NCBI RefSeq assembly: GCF_000373385.1
Contig: NZ_KB891316.1
Span: 754,493-818,492 of the forward strand
Length of the DNA stretch: 64,000 bases
Direction: 5' to 3'
From: Thiobacillus thioparus DSM 505
GTDB taxonomy: Bacteria; Pseudomonadota; Gammaproteobacteria; Burkholderiales; Thiobacillaceae
In this document: positions 19,923 to 28,423 of the stretch, piece after piece
Layout: each line of letters opens with the position of its first letter
How positions within the stretch are numbered: position 1 is the first letter of the stretch
Made by a program: the position numbers and the translations under genes
Notes under the pieces: model-generated
What the model was told of the DNA's origin: nothing
Database searches by the model: none
What the model saw: only the letters and a program-made list of their open reading frames with translations

Positions 19923-20765
19923 TCAACCGCGATGCCAGCTGAAACGCTTGATGAGCAGGACGCAGACGCTGTCCAGCACGAAACCGACGACGCCGATCAC
20001 CAGCACCAGTCCCATGAGATGCGAGTATTCCAAGCCTTCGCGCGCATCTTCGATGGCAAAACCGAAGCCGGAGGTCACCCCGAGAAACTCCGCCGGGATG
20101 ATCACGATCCAGGCGACGCCCAGTGCCAGGCGGATACCAGTCAGGATGTCGAAGGTGATCGCCGGCATGATGATCCGCGTCACCATTTGCCACGGCTTCG
20201 CACCGAGGTTGCGCGCCACCTTGAACCAGGCGGGATCGACCTTGGCGAGGCCGGAGGCGGTGGCAAACGCAACCGGCCAGACGGAAGCGATCGCAATCAG
20301 GAAGATGATCGCCTGCTCCCAACCCGCGAACACGACAACCGCGATCGGTTCCCAGGACAGCGGGCTGATCATGCGCAGGAACTGGAACGGCACGTTGGTC
20401 AGTCGCTGGAACCAGCGAATGCGGCCCATGAGGATGCCGAGCGGGATACCGATGACGATCGCAAGGCCCAATCCCGAACCCAGCCGGTAGCCGGTGCTCG
20501 ACAAGGCCTTGGGGATGATCCCGTTTTCCCACATCTCGGGCAGCGACTTGAGGGCCGGGATGGGTCCGAAATCGGCAAACTGCGACGTCGAGGGGTTGAG
20601 CGCGACAAAGTAGATGCCGATCCCCCAGAGCGCGAACAGTACAGCCAGACCCACGAAGAAATGCAGCGACTTGTCTGCCGTATTCTTAATGGCCCGGGAA
20701 AGACAGTTTCCACTGACGCCTGCACTGACTACGCCGCCGCCCACTGTTGCGGTTTGGCTGCTCAT
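19923..20765 (-). CDS. ABC transporter permease, NrtB/CynB/TauC type (second copy)
   Basis: A 280-residue polytopic permease of the nitrate/cyanate/sulfonate class, with about six membrane spans. The cytoplasmic EAA-like loop is seen around KVARNLGAKPWQMVTRIIMPA. It is clearly a paralogue of the permease at 20962-21783 (shared RLALGVAWIVIIPAE / RLALGVAWIVLVPAE and REGLEYSHLMG-like segments), so the transporter is probably a heterodimer. Its ATG overlaps the stop of the small upstream gene (ATGA). A longer N-terminal polar segment (about 30 residues) precedes the first helix. Confidence 0.88.
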   Translation of the reverse strand: MSSQTATVGGGVVSAGVSGNCLSRAIKNTADKSLHFFVGLAVLFALWGIGIYFVALNPSTSQFADFGPIPALKSLPEMWENGIIPKALSSTGYRLGSGLGLAIVIGIPLGILMGRIRWFQRLTNVPFQFLRMISPLSWEPIAVVVFAGWEQAIIFLIAIASVWPVAFATASGLAKVDPAWFKVARNLGAKPWQMVTRIIMPAITFDILTGIRLALGVAWIVIIPAEFLGVTSGFGFAIEDAREGLEYSHLMGLVLVIGVVGFVLDSVCVLLIKRFSWHRG

Positions 20766-20962
20766 TGCTCATTCCCCCCCGCCCATGCAACCGGCGCGGA
20801 AAACGCCTGGCCGTGGGACACTCTTTCGATCAAATACGTGTCATTCATATCGTGTAACTTCTTATCAACGTTCATATGTATGTCCAGATGGAGCGTGGCC
20901 ATCAGCCGGCAGTCCGGCGTATCCCGGAACTGCCCTGCCGAAGCGTAGGATTCCTTGCCCAT
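20762..20962 (-). CDS. 66-residue unknown protein translationally coupled between two permeases
   Basis: The stretch between the two permease genes is one open frame of 66 codons. Its ATG overlaps the stop of the upstream permease by one base (TGATG, 20964-20960). Its TGA overlaps the ATG of the downstream permease (ATGA, 20765-20762). The product begins MGKESYASAGQF, is hydrophilic, has no membrane segment and contains one cysteine (PDCRL) and several His (LHLDIHMNVDKKLHD). I recognise no family. Exact junctions at both ends are the evidence that it is translated; the alternative is a spacer that merely stays open. Confidence 0.55.
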   Translation of the reverse strand: MGKESYASAGQFRDTPDCRLMATLHLDIHMNVDKKLHDMNDTYLIERVSHGQAFSAPVAWAGGNEQ

Positions 20963-21783
20963 CAGCCTCCCCGATGCCAGCTGTAGCGTTTGATGAGCGC
21001 CACCAGGATGCTGTCGAGGAAATAACCGACGATACCGATCGTGACCACCATCGCAGTAAGGTGGTTGTACGAAAGCGTCTCGCGCGCATCCTCGATGGCG
21101 TAGCCCAGGCCGGACGTCACGCCGAGATATTCGGCCGGGACGAGCACGATCCACGCAACCCCCAGCGCGAGGCGGATGCCCGACAACACGTCGAACGTGA
21201 TCGCCGGCATGATCACCTTGGTCAGGATGTGCAAGGGCTTGGCGCCAAGATTGCGCGCCACCTTGAACCAGTTCGGGTCGACCTTGGCCAGCCCGGCCGC
21301 AGTGGCAAACATCACCGGCCAGACCGCCGCGATCGCGATCAGGAAGATGATCGACCCGTTCCACGTTGCGAACACCAGCACCGCAAGCGGCATCCAGGAG
21401 AGCGGACTGATCATCCGCACGAACTGGAACGGCGAGTTGGTGAAGTCACGGAACCACTTGATGCGCCCCATGAGGATGCCGATCGGCACGCCAATAACAA
21501 TGGCGAGCAGAAGCCCTGAACCCAAACGAAAGCCGCTGGCAGCCAGCGCATTCTGGATCTTGCCCATTCCCCACAGTTCAGGGAACGCCTCGAGTGTCGG
21601 GACCAGCCCGAACTTGACGAAGGTTTTCGTCGTCGGGTTGTTGGCGATAAAGTACCCCCCGATCAACCAGAGGATGGCCAGGATCGCGATGCCGCCCGCG
21701 GCCCAGCCAAGACTCTGCACCGCCCGATGCTTCATCAGGCGGCAAAAGCCGCCCTCCTCGGCGGATGTGACTGCATAATTCAT
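20962..21783 (-). CDS. ABC transporter permease, NrtB/CynB/TauC type (first copy)
   Basis: A 273-residue inner-membrane permease with about six helices (first: AAGGIAILAILWLIGGYFIA). The ABC-contacting loop is near KVARNLGAKPLHILTKVIMPA. It belongs to the family importing nitrate, cyanate, taurine or alkanesulfonates. The ATG overlaps the stop of the binding-protein gene (ATGA), so both are translationally coupled. Context (scnBAC, cyanase) points to thiocyanate or cyanate as the substrate; the sequence alone cannot decide. Confidence 0.9.
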   Translation of the reverse strand: MNYAVTSAEEGGFCRLMKHRAVQSLGWAAGGIAILAILWLIGGYFIANNPTTKTFVKFGLVPTLEAFPELWGMGKIQNALAASGFRLGSGLLLAIVIGVPIGILMGRIKWFRDFTNSPFQFVRMISPLSWMPLAVLVFATWNGSIIFLIAIAAVWPVMFATAAGLAKVDPNWFKVARNLGAKPLHILTKVIMPAITFDVLSGIRLALGVAWIVLVPAEYLGVTSGLGYAIEDARETLSYNHLTAMVVTIGIVGYFLDSILVALIKRYSWHRGG

Positions 21784-23204
21784 AGTTCAATCACCTCGGT
21801 ACGCACAAAGGGATCGCCTTTTTGCGGCACGCTCAGATCCTTCTTCCATGCCGGGTTGGCATTGAGCGCTTTCTTGATATATGTGTAATTGACGAGGTCC
21901 TTGGCCACGAAATCGGGGGTGAGGTCGTTCAGGAATCCCAGGTCGCCGCCGACCAGTGTTTTCTTGAGTTCTTCGGTAACGTACTTGGTGGCACTCGGGT
22001 ACGGCCAGCCCTGGAAATTGATACGGCTCTGGCCCCATTCCGGATGCTTGATGGCGGGCGGCGTCGCATAATCGGCCGGGCTGTAGAACAGCATCGCGCG
22101 CTCGACGACCTCGGCGGGGAACGGCATGTATTTCTTGCCGTCCTTGGACAGCATCTGCGCCATCGCCTTCTTGTTATTGGTGATATAGAGCTGCGCTTCG
22201 ACAATGGCGTTATGGACACCTTGCGCCCAGGCCGCACGGGCAGGATCCATGGCATCGTCCTCGTGCATGATGACTACGCAGCAAGGATGGCCCTTCCACA
22301 CGTCGCCGGTGAAGCGCAGCATCTGGCCACCCGCCTTGAGCTCCCCGAGCGCATTGAACGGTTCGGCGACGCAATAGCCGTCGATCTGTCTCGCTGCAAG
22401 CGCGGGCGGCATGTCGGGCGGGTTCAGCACGAGGAAGTTGCACTCGTTGGGTGCGAGCTTCGCGTTTTGCGGCCGGACCACGGGCGTAATTCCGGCTTCC
22501 CGCAGGATTTTCTGCGAGATGATGTTGTGGATCGAGTACCAGTACGGCACGGCGAACTGCTTGCCGCCGAAGTCCTTGGGCGAGGAAATACCGCTGCTCT
22601 TGTGGACGATGATGCCTGAGCCGTTGGTGTGGTTCCAGGCCGTGATCTTCACCGGGAACTTGTTGTTGTAGCGCATCCAGATCGGCACCGGGATGAGCAT
22701 GTGCGTGAGGTTGAAACGCTGGGAAGAGAAGGCTTCGACCAGCGGCGACCAGCCGCGAATCAGCGTCGGCGGCTCCGACTGGATGCCCTCCTTCTTGAAG
22801 AAGCCCATTTCATGCGCGACCAGAAGCGTCGCCGCATCGGTAATCGGGAGATAGCCGATTTTGACCACCGGGTCGAATGGCTTGGAAAATTTCTTTTCGG
22901 CAGCGAAAGCCGATGAAGACAGCATGCCGCCCATGCCAGCCATGCCACCCAAGGCGGAGAGACCGGCCATCTTGAGCATGTCGCGCCGGCTGACGCCCGA
23001 GCCGAGGACGGAACTGAACAGCGGGTCATAGGCAAGTTCCAGATTGGGATCTTCCATGCCGTCGCCGATGTCCGGATTGTCGGGCATCATCTTCTGCATG
23101 CGCGGGTCGATCGGACGGGCCTTGCCACATGTACCGCATGAACATCCATCAACGTGCACCAGCGGACGCGGCTGGCTATGCTCTTCGTATAGATATTTCT
23201 TCAT
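21780..23204 (-). CDS. Tat-exported NrtA/CynA-type substrate-binding protein with unusual N-terminal extension
   Basis: A 474-residue periplasmic binding protein. A twin-arginine signal (SRRDMLKMAGLSALGG, ending near SSSAFAAEKK) does not start the protein. It is preceded by about 75 residues containing the cysteine cluster DGCSCGTCGK. The mature part (VKIGYLPITDAATLLVAHEMGFF) is typical of NrtA/CynA/TauA proteins that bind nitrate, cyanate or sulfonates. Fusion of a long cytoplasmic n-region with CxCxxC to a Tat signal is unusual. It lies between the ATPase gene and coupled permease genes. Substrate is inferred to be thiocyanate or cyanate from the operon. Confidence 0.88.
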   Translation of the reverse strand: MKKYLYEEHSQPRPLVHVDGCSCGTCGKARPIDPRMQKMMPDNPDIGDGMEDPNLELAYDPLFSSVLGSGVSRRDMLKMAGLSALGGMAGMGGMLSSSAFAAEKKFSKPFDPVVKIGYLPITDAATLLVAHEMGFFKKEGIQSEPPTLIRGWSPLVEAFSSQRFNLTHMLIPVPIWMRYNNKFPVKITAWNHTNGSGIIVHKSSGISSPKDFGGKQFAVPYWYSIHNIISQKILREAGITPVVRPQNAKLAPNECNFLVLNPPDMPPALAARQIDGYCVAEPFNALGELKAGGQMLRFTGDVWKGHPCCVVIMHEDDAMDPARAAWAQGVHNAIVEAQLYITNNKKAMAQMLSKDGKKYMPFPAEVVERAMLFYSPADYATPPAIKHPEWGQSRINFQGWPYPSATKYVTEELKKTLVGGDLGFLNDLTPDFVAKDLVNYTYIKKALNANPAWKKDLSVPQKGDPFVRTEVIEL

Positions 23205-23292
23205 TCTCGGTCTCCTAAGGTGAGGGTCGGTATCCCGACCGGTGTTTGCTCATCCTGCCTCTTCATTTTGAGCAATTCGGGTAAGTCGCAGA

Positions 23293-24084
23293 TCATGCAG
23301 CCAGCGTGGCCGACTCCGGTTTCTTGTAGTTCGCCGCTTCCTGGAACGTCGCCATCAGGCGCGTACGCAAAGCCTGAACCTCCGTGTCGTGACGATCGCG
23401 CGGATCGGGGAGGTCGATATCCAGTTCGTGAACGATGTTTCCGGGCGAGCCCGCCATGATCACGGCACGGTCGCCCATGATCACGGCCTCGTCGATATCG
23501 TGCGTCACGAAGACGATGTTGAAGCCCTTGCGCTTGGCGATGGAGCGCACATCTTTTTGCAGGGATGAACGCGTGAATGCGTCAAGCGCGGAGAACGGTT
23601 CGTCCAGCAGCAGGAGTTCCGGCTCCATCACCAGCGAGCGGGCCAATGCCACACGCTGTTGCTGGCCGCCCGAGAGATCCTGCACATTGGCCGCGGCGAA
23701 ATCCTGCAGCTCGACCAGCTTGATCGCCTCCGTCACGCGCTCTTCGGTTTCTTCCTTGGACCAACGCCCGAAGCTCAAGCCGACGCCGACGTTCTGGGAA
23801 ACCGTCATCCAGGGAAACAGGTGCGGCGCCTGGAACATCATGACCCAGCGGGGCGACGGTGCAGTAATCGCCGTCCCATTGAGCAGGACCTTGCCTTCGG
23901 TGGGTTTCAGGATGCCGGCCAGAATATGGAGCAGCGTGGATTTGCCGCAACCCGAACGGCCGATAATTGCCAGCGCCTCACCGGGCGGCGACACCAGATC
24001 AACCCGATTGAAGGTCACCCCGGTCCGCGAACTGTAACGGTGGGTCAGGCCCTGGATCTTGATTTCTGTTCCACGTATTGCCAT
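23293..24084 (-). CDS. ABC transporter ATP-binding protein, NrtD/SsuB/TauB type
   Basis: A 263-residue ATPase energising the adjacent importer. Walker A is GRSGCGKST, the signature is LSGGQQQRVALARS, Walker B is LLLLDEPFSALD, and the switch His lies in FVTHDIDEAV. The C-terminal DLPDPRDRHD matches the nitrate/sulfonate/taurine subfamily. It is the first transporter gene downstream of the P15K gene, separated from it by about 120 bases. Confidence 0.92.
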   Translation of the reverse strand: MAIRGTEIKIQGLTHRYSSRTGVTFNRVDLVSPPGEALAIIGRSGCGKSTLLHILAGILKPTEGKVLLNGTAITAPSPRWVMMFQAPHLFPWMTVSQNVGVGLSFGRWSKEETEERVTEAIKLVELQDFAAANVQDLSGGQQQRVALARSLVMEPELLLLDEPFSALDAFTRSSLQKDVRSIAKRKGFNIVFVTHDIDEAVIMGDRAVIMAGSPGNIVHELDIDLPDPRDRHDTEVQALRTRLMATFQEAANYKKPESATLAA

Positions 24085-24203
24085 CTACATATTCCTCTGT
24101 TTATTTCCGTCGCCCGGCCCACAAGGACTCACGGCAGGATTCTGGTTACTTTCGCGGGACGCTTCGCCCGCGGCCTGCCCGGCCCTTGCCGGGCTCCCGC
24201 CCA

Positions 24204-24629
24204 TCAGGCGCTGTTGAGACGTTTTCCAACTTCCTCCAGACGACGGGCCAGTTCCGCCTCGTCGATCAGGCCACGCTTGATCATCGAGTGAGCCAGCGCC
24301 AGAAGCTGTCGTTCGGGGAACGGCACATCCTCGTAGAGCGTTTCCGACAAGTCGTCCTCTTCGGCGCGCCGCTCGAGTGAAGGCAGGGCACAAGAGCCCG
24401 GCTCAACCTGATCGTATGGCTTGACGCAGGAGTCGGCGGCGAGCATGTCGCACGTTGCCTCCAGGTCGATCTTCCAGGGAGGATCGGGATTCGTGACGCC
24501 GTACTGTGCCGCCAGGTCCTCCCAAACCCGTCCGCGACCGCGGACGTCCTCAAGTACGCCAATCGGCGTCAGATCGGTACCGCTCCAGCGATCGGCAGTG
24601 CCGGGAACATTTTTTTCAACTGTGGCCAT
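24204..24629 (-). CDS. Thiocyanate hydrolase activator P15K (cobalt-site maturation)
   Basis: A 141-residue protein 32 bases after scnC. Position and size match P15K, the activator described in Thiobacillus thioparus as needed for functional, cobalt-loaded thiocyanate hydrolase. It resembles the nitrile-hydratase activator class: an N-terminal segment related to ScnB/NHase beta (LEDVRGRGRVWEDLAAQYG) and cysteines (CDMLAADSCV, EPGSC) that could bind metal. The C-terminal half is helical (ERQLLALAHSMIKRGLIDEAEL). It probably hands Co3+ to, or helps oxidise, the ScnC cysteines. Confidence 0.82.
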   Translation of the reverse strand: MATVEKNVPGTADRWSGTDLTPIGVLEDVRGRGRVWEDLAAQYGVTNPDPPWKIDLEATCDMLAADSCVKPYDQVEPGSCALPSLERRAEEDDLSETLYEDVPFPERQLLALAHSMIKRGLIDEAELARRLEEVGKRLNSA

Positions 24630-24661
24630 GACTCGCTCCTTGCTAACGTACTGCCTGATGC

Positions 24662-25390
24662 TCAGTGGTCGTGATGAACCGGACGAATCGCCTTACGCAC
24701 CGGACGCTTGGCGTTCGAGGTAATGCCGGGTTTCGGCACCGCTACGCCGATCAGGCAATCGCGCGTCACGATCTCGGTCAGTTGATCCTCGGTCCAGCCT
24801 TCCGTGCCTTCAGGACGGGTCGGCATGACGATGTAGCGGGTCTTCTGGTTGGAGTCGGCAACACGAACCTGAACTTCCGGCGGCAGTTGCAGACCGAACT
24901 CGGCGAGCACCTGACGCGGCCAGCGCACCAGGCGCCGACGATAGTTAGGCGTGCGATACCATTCGGGCGACTGCCCCAGGATCGGACGCGGATAGCACGA
25001 GCACAGGGTGCATACCACGACATGCTTCAAGGTGGGCGTATCCGCCAGGACGCGCAGGTTGCAGTAGTCGCTGGGGGTGCCGAACTGGGTCGGGGGACTG
25101 GTCACCCAGTTCACGCCTACGGCCTTGCTGGCCTCGACGCCATCTTCGATGCAAAGCTTTTTGTACTCGGGATCCAGCCAGGCCTTGGCAACCAGGCGCG
25201 CTGCGGGCAACGGGCCAAGGGTATGCACGTACTCCTTCCAGACGCGGTGGTCTTCAGCGGAAAAGAGTCCTTTTTCGATGGCCAGTTCACGGACAGCCAT
25301 TTCGAGAATTTCGAAATCGCTGACTTCATCGACCATCGGAGCCGGCTTATGGCCGTGGTCGTGGTCATGGTCGTGGTGATGATCAGACAT
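24662..25390 (-). CDS. scnC: Thiocyanate hydrolase gamma subunit (cobalt-binding)
   Basis: A 242-residue catalytic subunit homologous to nitrile hydratase alpha. The metal-binding loop is VVCTLCSCYPRP, with Cys127, Cys130 and Cys132. By family knowledge two of these are post-translationally oxidised to sulfinate and sulfenate, and the Thr marks the cobalt rather than iron type. The N-terminus is strongly histidine-rich (HHHDHDHDHGHK). The enzyme converts SCN- plus water to carbonyl sulfide and ammonia. ATG 25390 has GAGGAAA upstream. Gene order scnB-scnA-scnC matches Thiobacillus thioparus. Confidence 0.96.
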   Translation of the reverse strand: MSDHHHDHDHDHGHKPAPMVDEVSDFEILEMAVRELAIEKGLFSAEDHRVWKEYVHTLGPLPAARLVAKAWLDPEYKKLCIEDGVEASKAVGVNWVTSPPTQFGTPSDYCNLRVLADTPTLKHVVVCTLCSCYPRPILGQSPEWYRTPNYRRRLVRWPRQVLAEFGLQLPPEVQVRVADSNQKTRYIVMPTRPEGTEGWTEDQLTEIVTRDCLIGVAVPKPGITSNAKRPVRKAIRPVHHDH

Positions 25391-25427
25391 GTGTATTTCC
25401 TCTAGTCAATAATGTCCGCGAGTCGAT

Positions 25428-25799
25428 TCAAGCCGACTCAAGATAACGTTCCGGGATTTCGGTCTCCAGCGTGTCATTGCCGAAGCTGTCGCTGTACTCG
25501 GGCCAAAGTTCCTTCTGCGCAAACACGATGCTGTAGAACCACTCCGGGTGATCCTCATTGCCAAATGCCTCGTCTTCGGCTGCCGGGCTCTCATACACCA
25601 GCTTGACGACGGTTCCCGTCGCGCCGCGCGTATAGGTCATGGTGCGGGTATAGAACAGATCGGGCAGATCCTTGATGCGCACGCGATCGCCTTCCTTGAA
25701 CTTGGCCGGACCGGCCTTGCCCCTGAAGCACTGTGGATCGCCAATGCCGGTGGCCATCTTGGCGTGGTGGGTTCTGTCGTAAACAGGCTTATTGCTCAT
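25428..25799 (-). CDS. scnA: Thiocyanate hydrolase alpha subunit
   Basis: A 123-residue subunit corresponding to the C-terminal half of nitrile hydratase beta. It shows FKEGDRVRIKDLPDLFYTRT, TGTVVKLVYESP and WFYSIVFAQKELWPE, the SH3-like beta-domain pattern of the NHase beta C-terminus. ScnA with ScnB forms the split equivalent of one NHase beta chain in the (alpha-beta-gamma)4 holoenzyme. GAGGTGAAG lies upstream of the ATG. The scnB gene ends 21 bases earlier. Confidence 0.95.
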   Translation of the reverse strand: MSNKPVYDRTHHAKMATGIGDPQCFRGKAGPAKFKEGDRVRIKDLPDLFYTRTMTYTRGATGTVVKLVYESPAAEDEAFGNEDHPEWFYSIVFAQKELWPEYSDSFGNDTLETEIPERYLESA

Positions 25800-25820
25800 A
25801 GCGTCTTCACCTCTTGAAAT

Positions 25821-26294
25821 TTACTTGGTCTTTGCGGGGAGGTATTCGCCCAGACCCTGATCTGACTTGGCGCGTTTTTTCACTTCATCGATCTTGTTGA
25901 CAAGTTCGGTGAGCGTGCAGAATTGCTTGTCGACCAGGATGCGTGCCGCAGTCAGCAGCCAGCGGCCGTAGTAGGGCAATCCCAGGTATTGCGTCTGGCC
26001 GACATCCACGTTCTGCTTGCGGCGACGCTCTTCGGCAGTCCACACACCGCGCCATGCCAGGCATTCGCAAGTGGCAAAGGTATTCAGTTCCCAGACCTCT
26101 TCTTCCTTCTCGGTCCATACGATGGGCACATCCGGTTCGCCGCCGACGTCGTGCGAGGTACGCGTATAGGCGCGCCACAGCGAGTGGTCGATCTGGTCGG
26201 GTGAGGGCGCGTGCGTCTGCTTGTGCAGAGCCGGCTGCATGTAGCCGACAGTCTCGATATGTCGGAGCACCTCTTCTCTGGTTGACGATGACAT
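25821..26294 (-). CDS. scnB: Thiocyanate hydrolase beta subunit
   Basis: A 157-residue subunit corresponding to the N-terminal half of nitrile hydratase beta. Family-like segments are DHSLWRAYTRTSHDVGGEPDVP, split here as HSLWRAYTR and DVGGEPDVP, then TFATCECLAWRGVWTAEERRR and GLPYYGRWLLTAARILVD. ATG 26294 has AGGAG at ideal spacing; the frame extends ten codons upstream without family support. It is the first gene of scnBAC-P15K and has a 400-base AT-rich leader with a putative regulator site. Confidence 0.95.
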   Translation of the reverse strand: MSSSTREEVLRHIETVGYMQPALHKQTHAPSPDQIDHSLWRAYTRTSHDVGGEPDVPIVWTEKEEEVWELNTFATCECLAWRGVWTAEERRRKQNVDVGQTQYLGLPYYGRWLLTAARILVDKQFCTLTELVNKIDEVKKRAKSDQGLGEYLPAKTK

Positions 26295-26695
26295 TGTGTT
26301 GACTCCTTTGTGGATTACGAACAAGTCGGCTTGCCGTAATGCGATTTATGGTTGCCTTACTTCTACGCCAACTCGGCTTCTACAAATTACCAACATCAAA
26401 AACCTGAAGCGTTTCCGGTCTACACCTTCATGTTTGCGTTGCGGTGGATTCCATCGCAGATCTTTGATGGCCCAACTATGCGTCATCTAACTATTGGTTT
26501 CCAAGTCTTAATTCCGATGATCCCCATAGGGTTTTACTATAGGCCCAAGACCCGCTTGCAGACTGGATTCCAGCATTTCAGAACACATCGAAACCCGTTT
26601 GTCACAGGGCATTCAAACACCCCTCTCCAAACAATATCCAATAGATATCTTTCACATCTCCATCCGGATCGTTCCACGCTGACTTAACAATAGGA
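26295..26695 (-). promoter_or_regulatory. scnB leader/promoter region with a CynR-like element
   Basis: A 401-base AT-rich noncoding region between the methyltransferase gene and scnB. At 26498-26540 it holds TTTCCAAGTCTT, one variable base, ATTCCGAT, seven variable bases, then ATAGGGTTTTACTAT. The same layout occurs at 29460-29502 at the LysR gene. The second half contains the small dyad ATAG/CTAT. In both places the element has the same orientation relative to the leftward operon. The rest of the region shows no gene. Confidence 0.65.
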
Positions 26696-27517
26696 TCAGA
26701 TACGGTGCGCTATGTAAGTGTAGTAATTGCATGCGGCAAAGAATGTTCCGTTCTCCATTGCCTGACGCTGCTCGTTGTGCCAGACCTCCATCGCGCGTTC
26801 CGGCAGCAATCCTGCCTGTTTGACATAGGGCACATAGGTCTCGGCAAACGACTTGAAATAGCTTGCCTGGCCGATCTCGACCACGGCATCGCCCCAGGCG
26901 TCAGCCAGCTCCAAGCCGAGCTCGGGCAGGAGTCTCGGCAGATCGCGCATGATCCGCGGATTGTTGAACGTGGCGTTCGCCAGAGCTTCGTCGACAAGGC
27001 GGCCGAAGTCGTGGTCAGGGTAAGCATAGGTCAGGGAGGCGTAATCGCCATCAAAAACAACCACGGTTCCGCCAGGGCGGACAACACGCGCCATCTCGCC
27101 CAATACCGCGAGCGGTGCAGTCACATGGCTGATCAGCGTGTGCGCGATGACGACATCGAATGTCGCATCGGGAAACATGAGGCGGTGCGCGTCGCCGGTC
27201 TGGAAAGCGATCCGTCCATCGACCTTCTCGTTTCGCGCGAAACCGTTCGCCGCATCGATGAAATGGCCGCATTGATCGACTCCCAGCGCCTTGCCGGAAA
27301 AGTCGTCCCGGCGCGCGATCGACCGCAACACAGCCCCCGTGCCGCAGCCCACTTCCAGGATCTGGACGGATGGGGGCAAGGCAAGTCGAGTCACATAGTT
27401 GTCGAGCAGGCGTGCAAAGACACCATCACGTGCCCGGCTTTCAAGTCGGGCGACGAGACGTTCGAGTGCGGCCTCATCAAGTTCATTGACGAAACGGTGG
27501 GGGTCACGCGCAGCCAT
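26696..27517 (-). CDS. Class I SAM-dependent methyltransferase
   Basis: A 273-residue Rossmann-fold methyltransferase. Motif I is ILEVGCGTGAVLRS, post-I is ALGVDQ, motif II is FDVVIAHTLISHV and motif III is RVVRPGGTVVVFDGD. This is the UbiE/Methyltransf_11 group, soluble. GAGGTGAAGC precedes the ATG. It sits between the terminator after cynS and the scnB promoter, in the same direction. Substrate is unknown; thiocyanate or sulfide methylation is conceivable but unsupported by any specific motif. Confidence 0.85.
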   Translation of the reverse strand: MAARDPHRFVNELDEAALERLVARLESRARDGVFARLLDNYVTRLALPPSVQILEVGCGTGAVLRSIARRDDFSGKALGVDQCGHFIDAANGFARNEKVDGRIAFQTGDAHRLMFPDATFDVVIAHTLISHVTAPLAVLGEMARVVRPGGTVVVFDGDYASLTYAYPDHDFGRLVDEALANATFNNPRIMRDLPRLLPELGLELADAWGDAVVEIGQASYFKSFAETYVPYVKQAGLLPERAMEVWHNEQRQAMENGTFFAACNYYTYIAHRI

Positions 27518-27658
27518 GCTTCACCTCATCTTTAAAACGAAGCCCGATCGTCCAACACAGTCGAATCCGAAAAGCAGGCACCCTCCCGACAACCGGAGTG
27601 GCGGATCGATGCTGAAGCCCAGGTCGCCGCACAGCACAATGGCCTGCGGCATATTCAT

Positions 27659-27687
27659 AAAAAAAAGCCGCCTCGCGAGGAGGCGGC
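27659..27687 (-). terminator. Rho-independent terminator after cynS
   Basis: An 8-bp perfect stem (GCCGCCTC / GAGGCGGC, 27667-27687) with a 5-base loop, followed on the minus strand by eight T (27666-27659). It separates the cbiM-cynS transcript from the methyltransferase/scn genes. The 27688-27846 stretch between it and cynS holds no gene; a weaker ACGGGA/TCCCGT hairpin is seen there. Confidence 0.9.
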
Positions 27688-27846
27688 AACCCTAGGACAT
27701 CCGGCACAGGAGGAGTAGATACCGGATTGAGGAGCCCTAACACTTATGTTCAATGAATGCTTGTTCACATGATCAGTTCTGGCAGCTTCACGGCAAACGG
27801 GACCTCACTCCCGTAACGCCCTCTCGGAGGCGTAGCCATGACGCGC

Positions 27847-28287
27847 TCACCAGGATTTATAGGGCAGGAACTTGCCGCTGATCGTGACCAGTACGCGATC
27901 GCCTTTCGGGTCTTCCTGTCTATCGATGTTCATGGTGAAGTCGATGGCGCTCATGATGCCGTCGCCGAATTTCTCGTTGATCATCTCTTTGATCGTCTCG
28001 CCATACACGTTCAGCATCTCGTACCAGCGGTAAATCAGCGGGTCCGTCGGAATGGGACGATCCCATGTCTTGGTCGGGAAGCACTGCAACGCGGCCGAAA
28101 TCTCACCGCCAAGACCAAGCGTCTTGGCCACCGCATCGGCCTGCGGCTTTTCCAGATGGTTCATGCCCAGGCATGCCGAGCAGACAAACTCGTCGGACAA
28201 GCCCGCCGACTTGGCGATGTCGCCCCACGTCAAGCCTTTCCCGGACTTGGCCTGGAGGATCGCTTCTTTCATTTCTGTTTTATTCAT
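27847..28287 (-). CDS. cynS: Cyanate hydratase (cyanase)
   Basis: A 146-residue cyanase. It converts cyanate and bicarbonate to ammonia and CO2 (through carbamate) in a homodecamer. The N-terminal helical domain (WGDIAKSAGLSDEFVCSACLG) is followed by the C-terminal catalytic domain. YRWYEMLNVYGETIKEMI and the later MSAIDF carry the catalytic Arg, Glu and Ser of the Escherichia coli enzyme. ATG 28287 has AGGAG upstream; extra upstream codons are not family-like. It protects against, or uses, cyanate as nitrogen source next to thiocyanate hydrolase. Confidence 0.96.
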   Translation of the reverse strand: MNKTEMKEAILQAKSGKGLTWGDIAKSAGLSDEFVCSACLGMNHLEKPQADAVAKTLGLGGEISAALQCFPTKTWDRPIPTDPLIYRWYEMLNVYGETIKEMINEKFGDGIMSAIDFTMNIDRQEDPKGDRVLVTISGKFLPYKSW

Positions 28288-28423
28288 CCGTACTGCTCCT
28301 TGCGTTGACCTGACGGACGGGCCGCCCGGCAACTGTGTCTCTGGTCAAATGGGTGCGGGTAATGCGTAAACGATCCGTTCGGGGAGGACATCAACTGCCC
28401 GGAAGCCCTCCCCATTGCGTTGT

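Noticed and set aside
27504..27743. 79-codon minus-strand frame between cynS and the methyltransferase
   Set aside because: It reads through the strong rho-independent terminator hairpin and T-run, overlaps the methyltransferase start and looks like translated stem sequence.
28381..28413. GGGGAGG/CCTCCCC dyad between the cbiM-like gene and cynS
   Set aside because: Long 19-base loop and no T-run; could be chance, and it would wrongly split a likely cbiM-cynS operon as a terminator.
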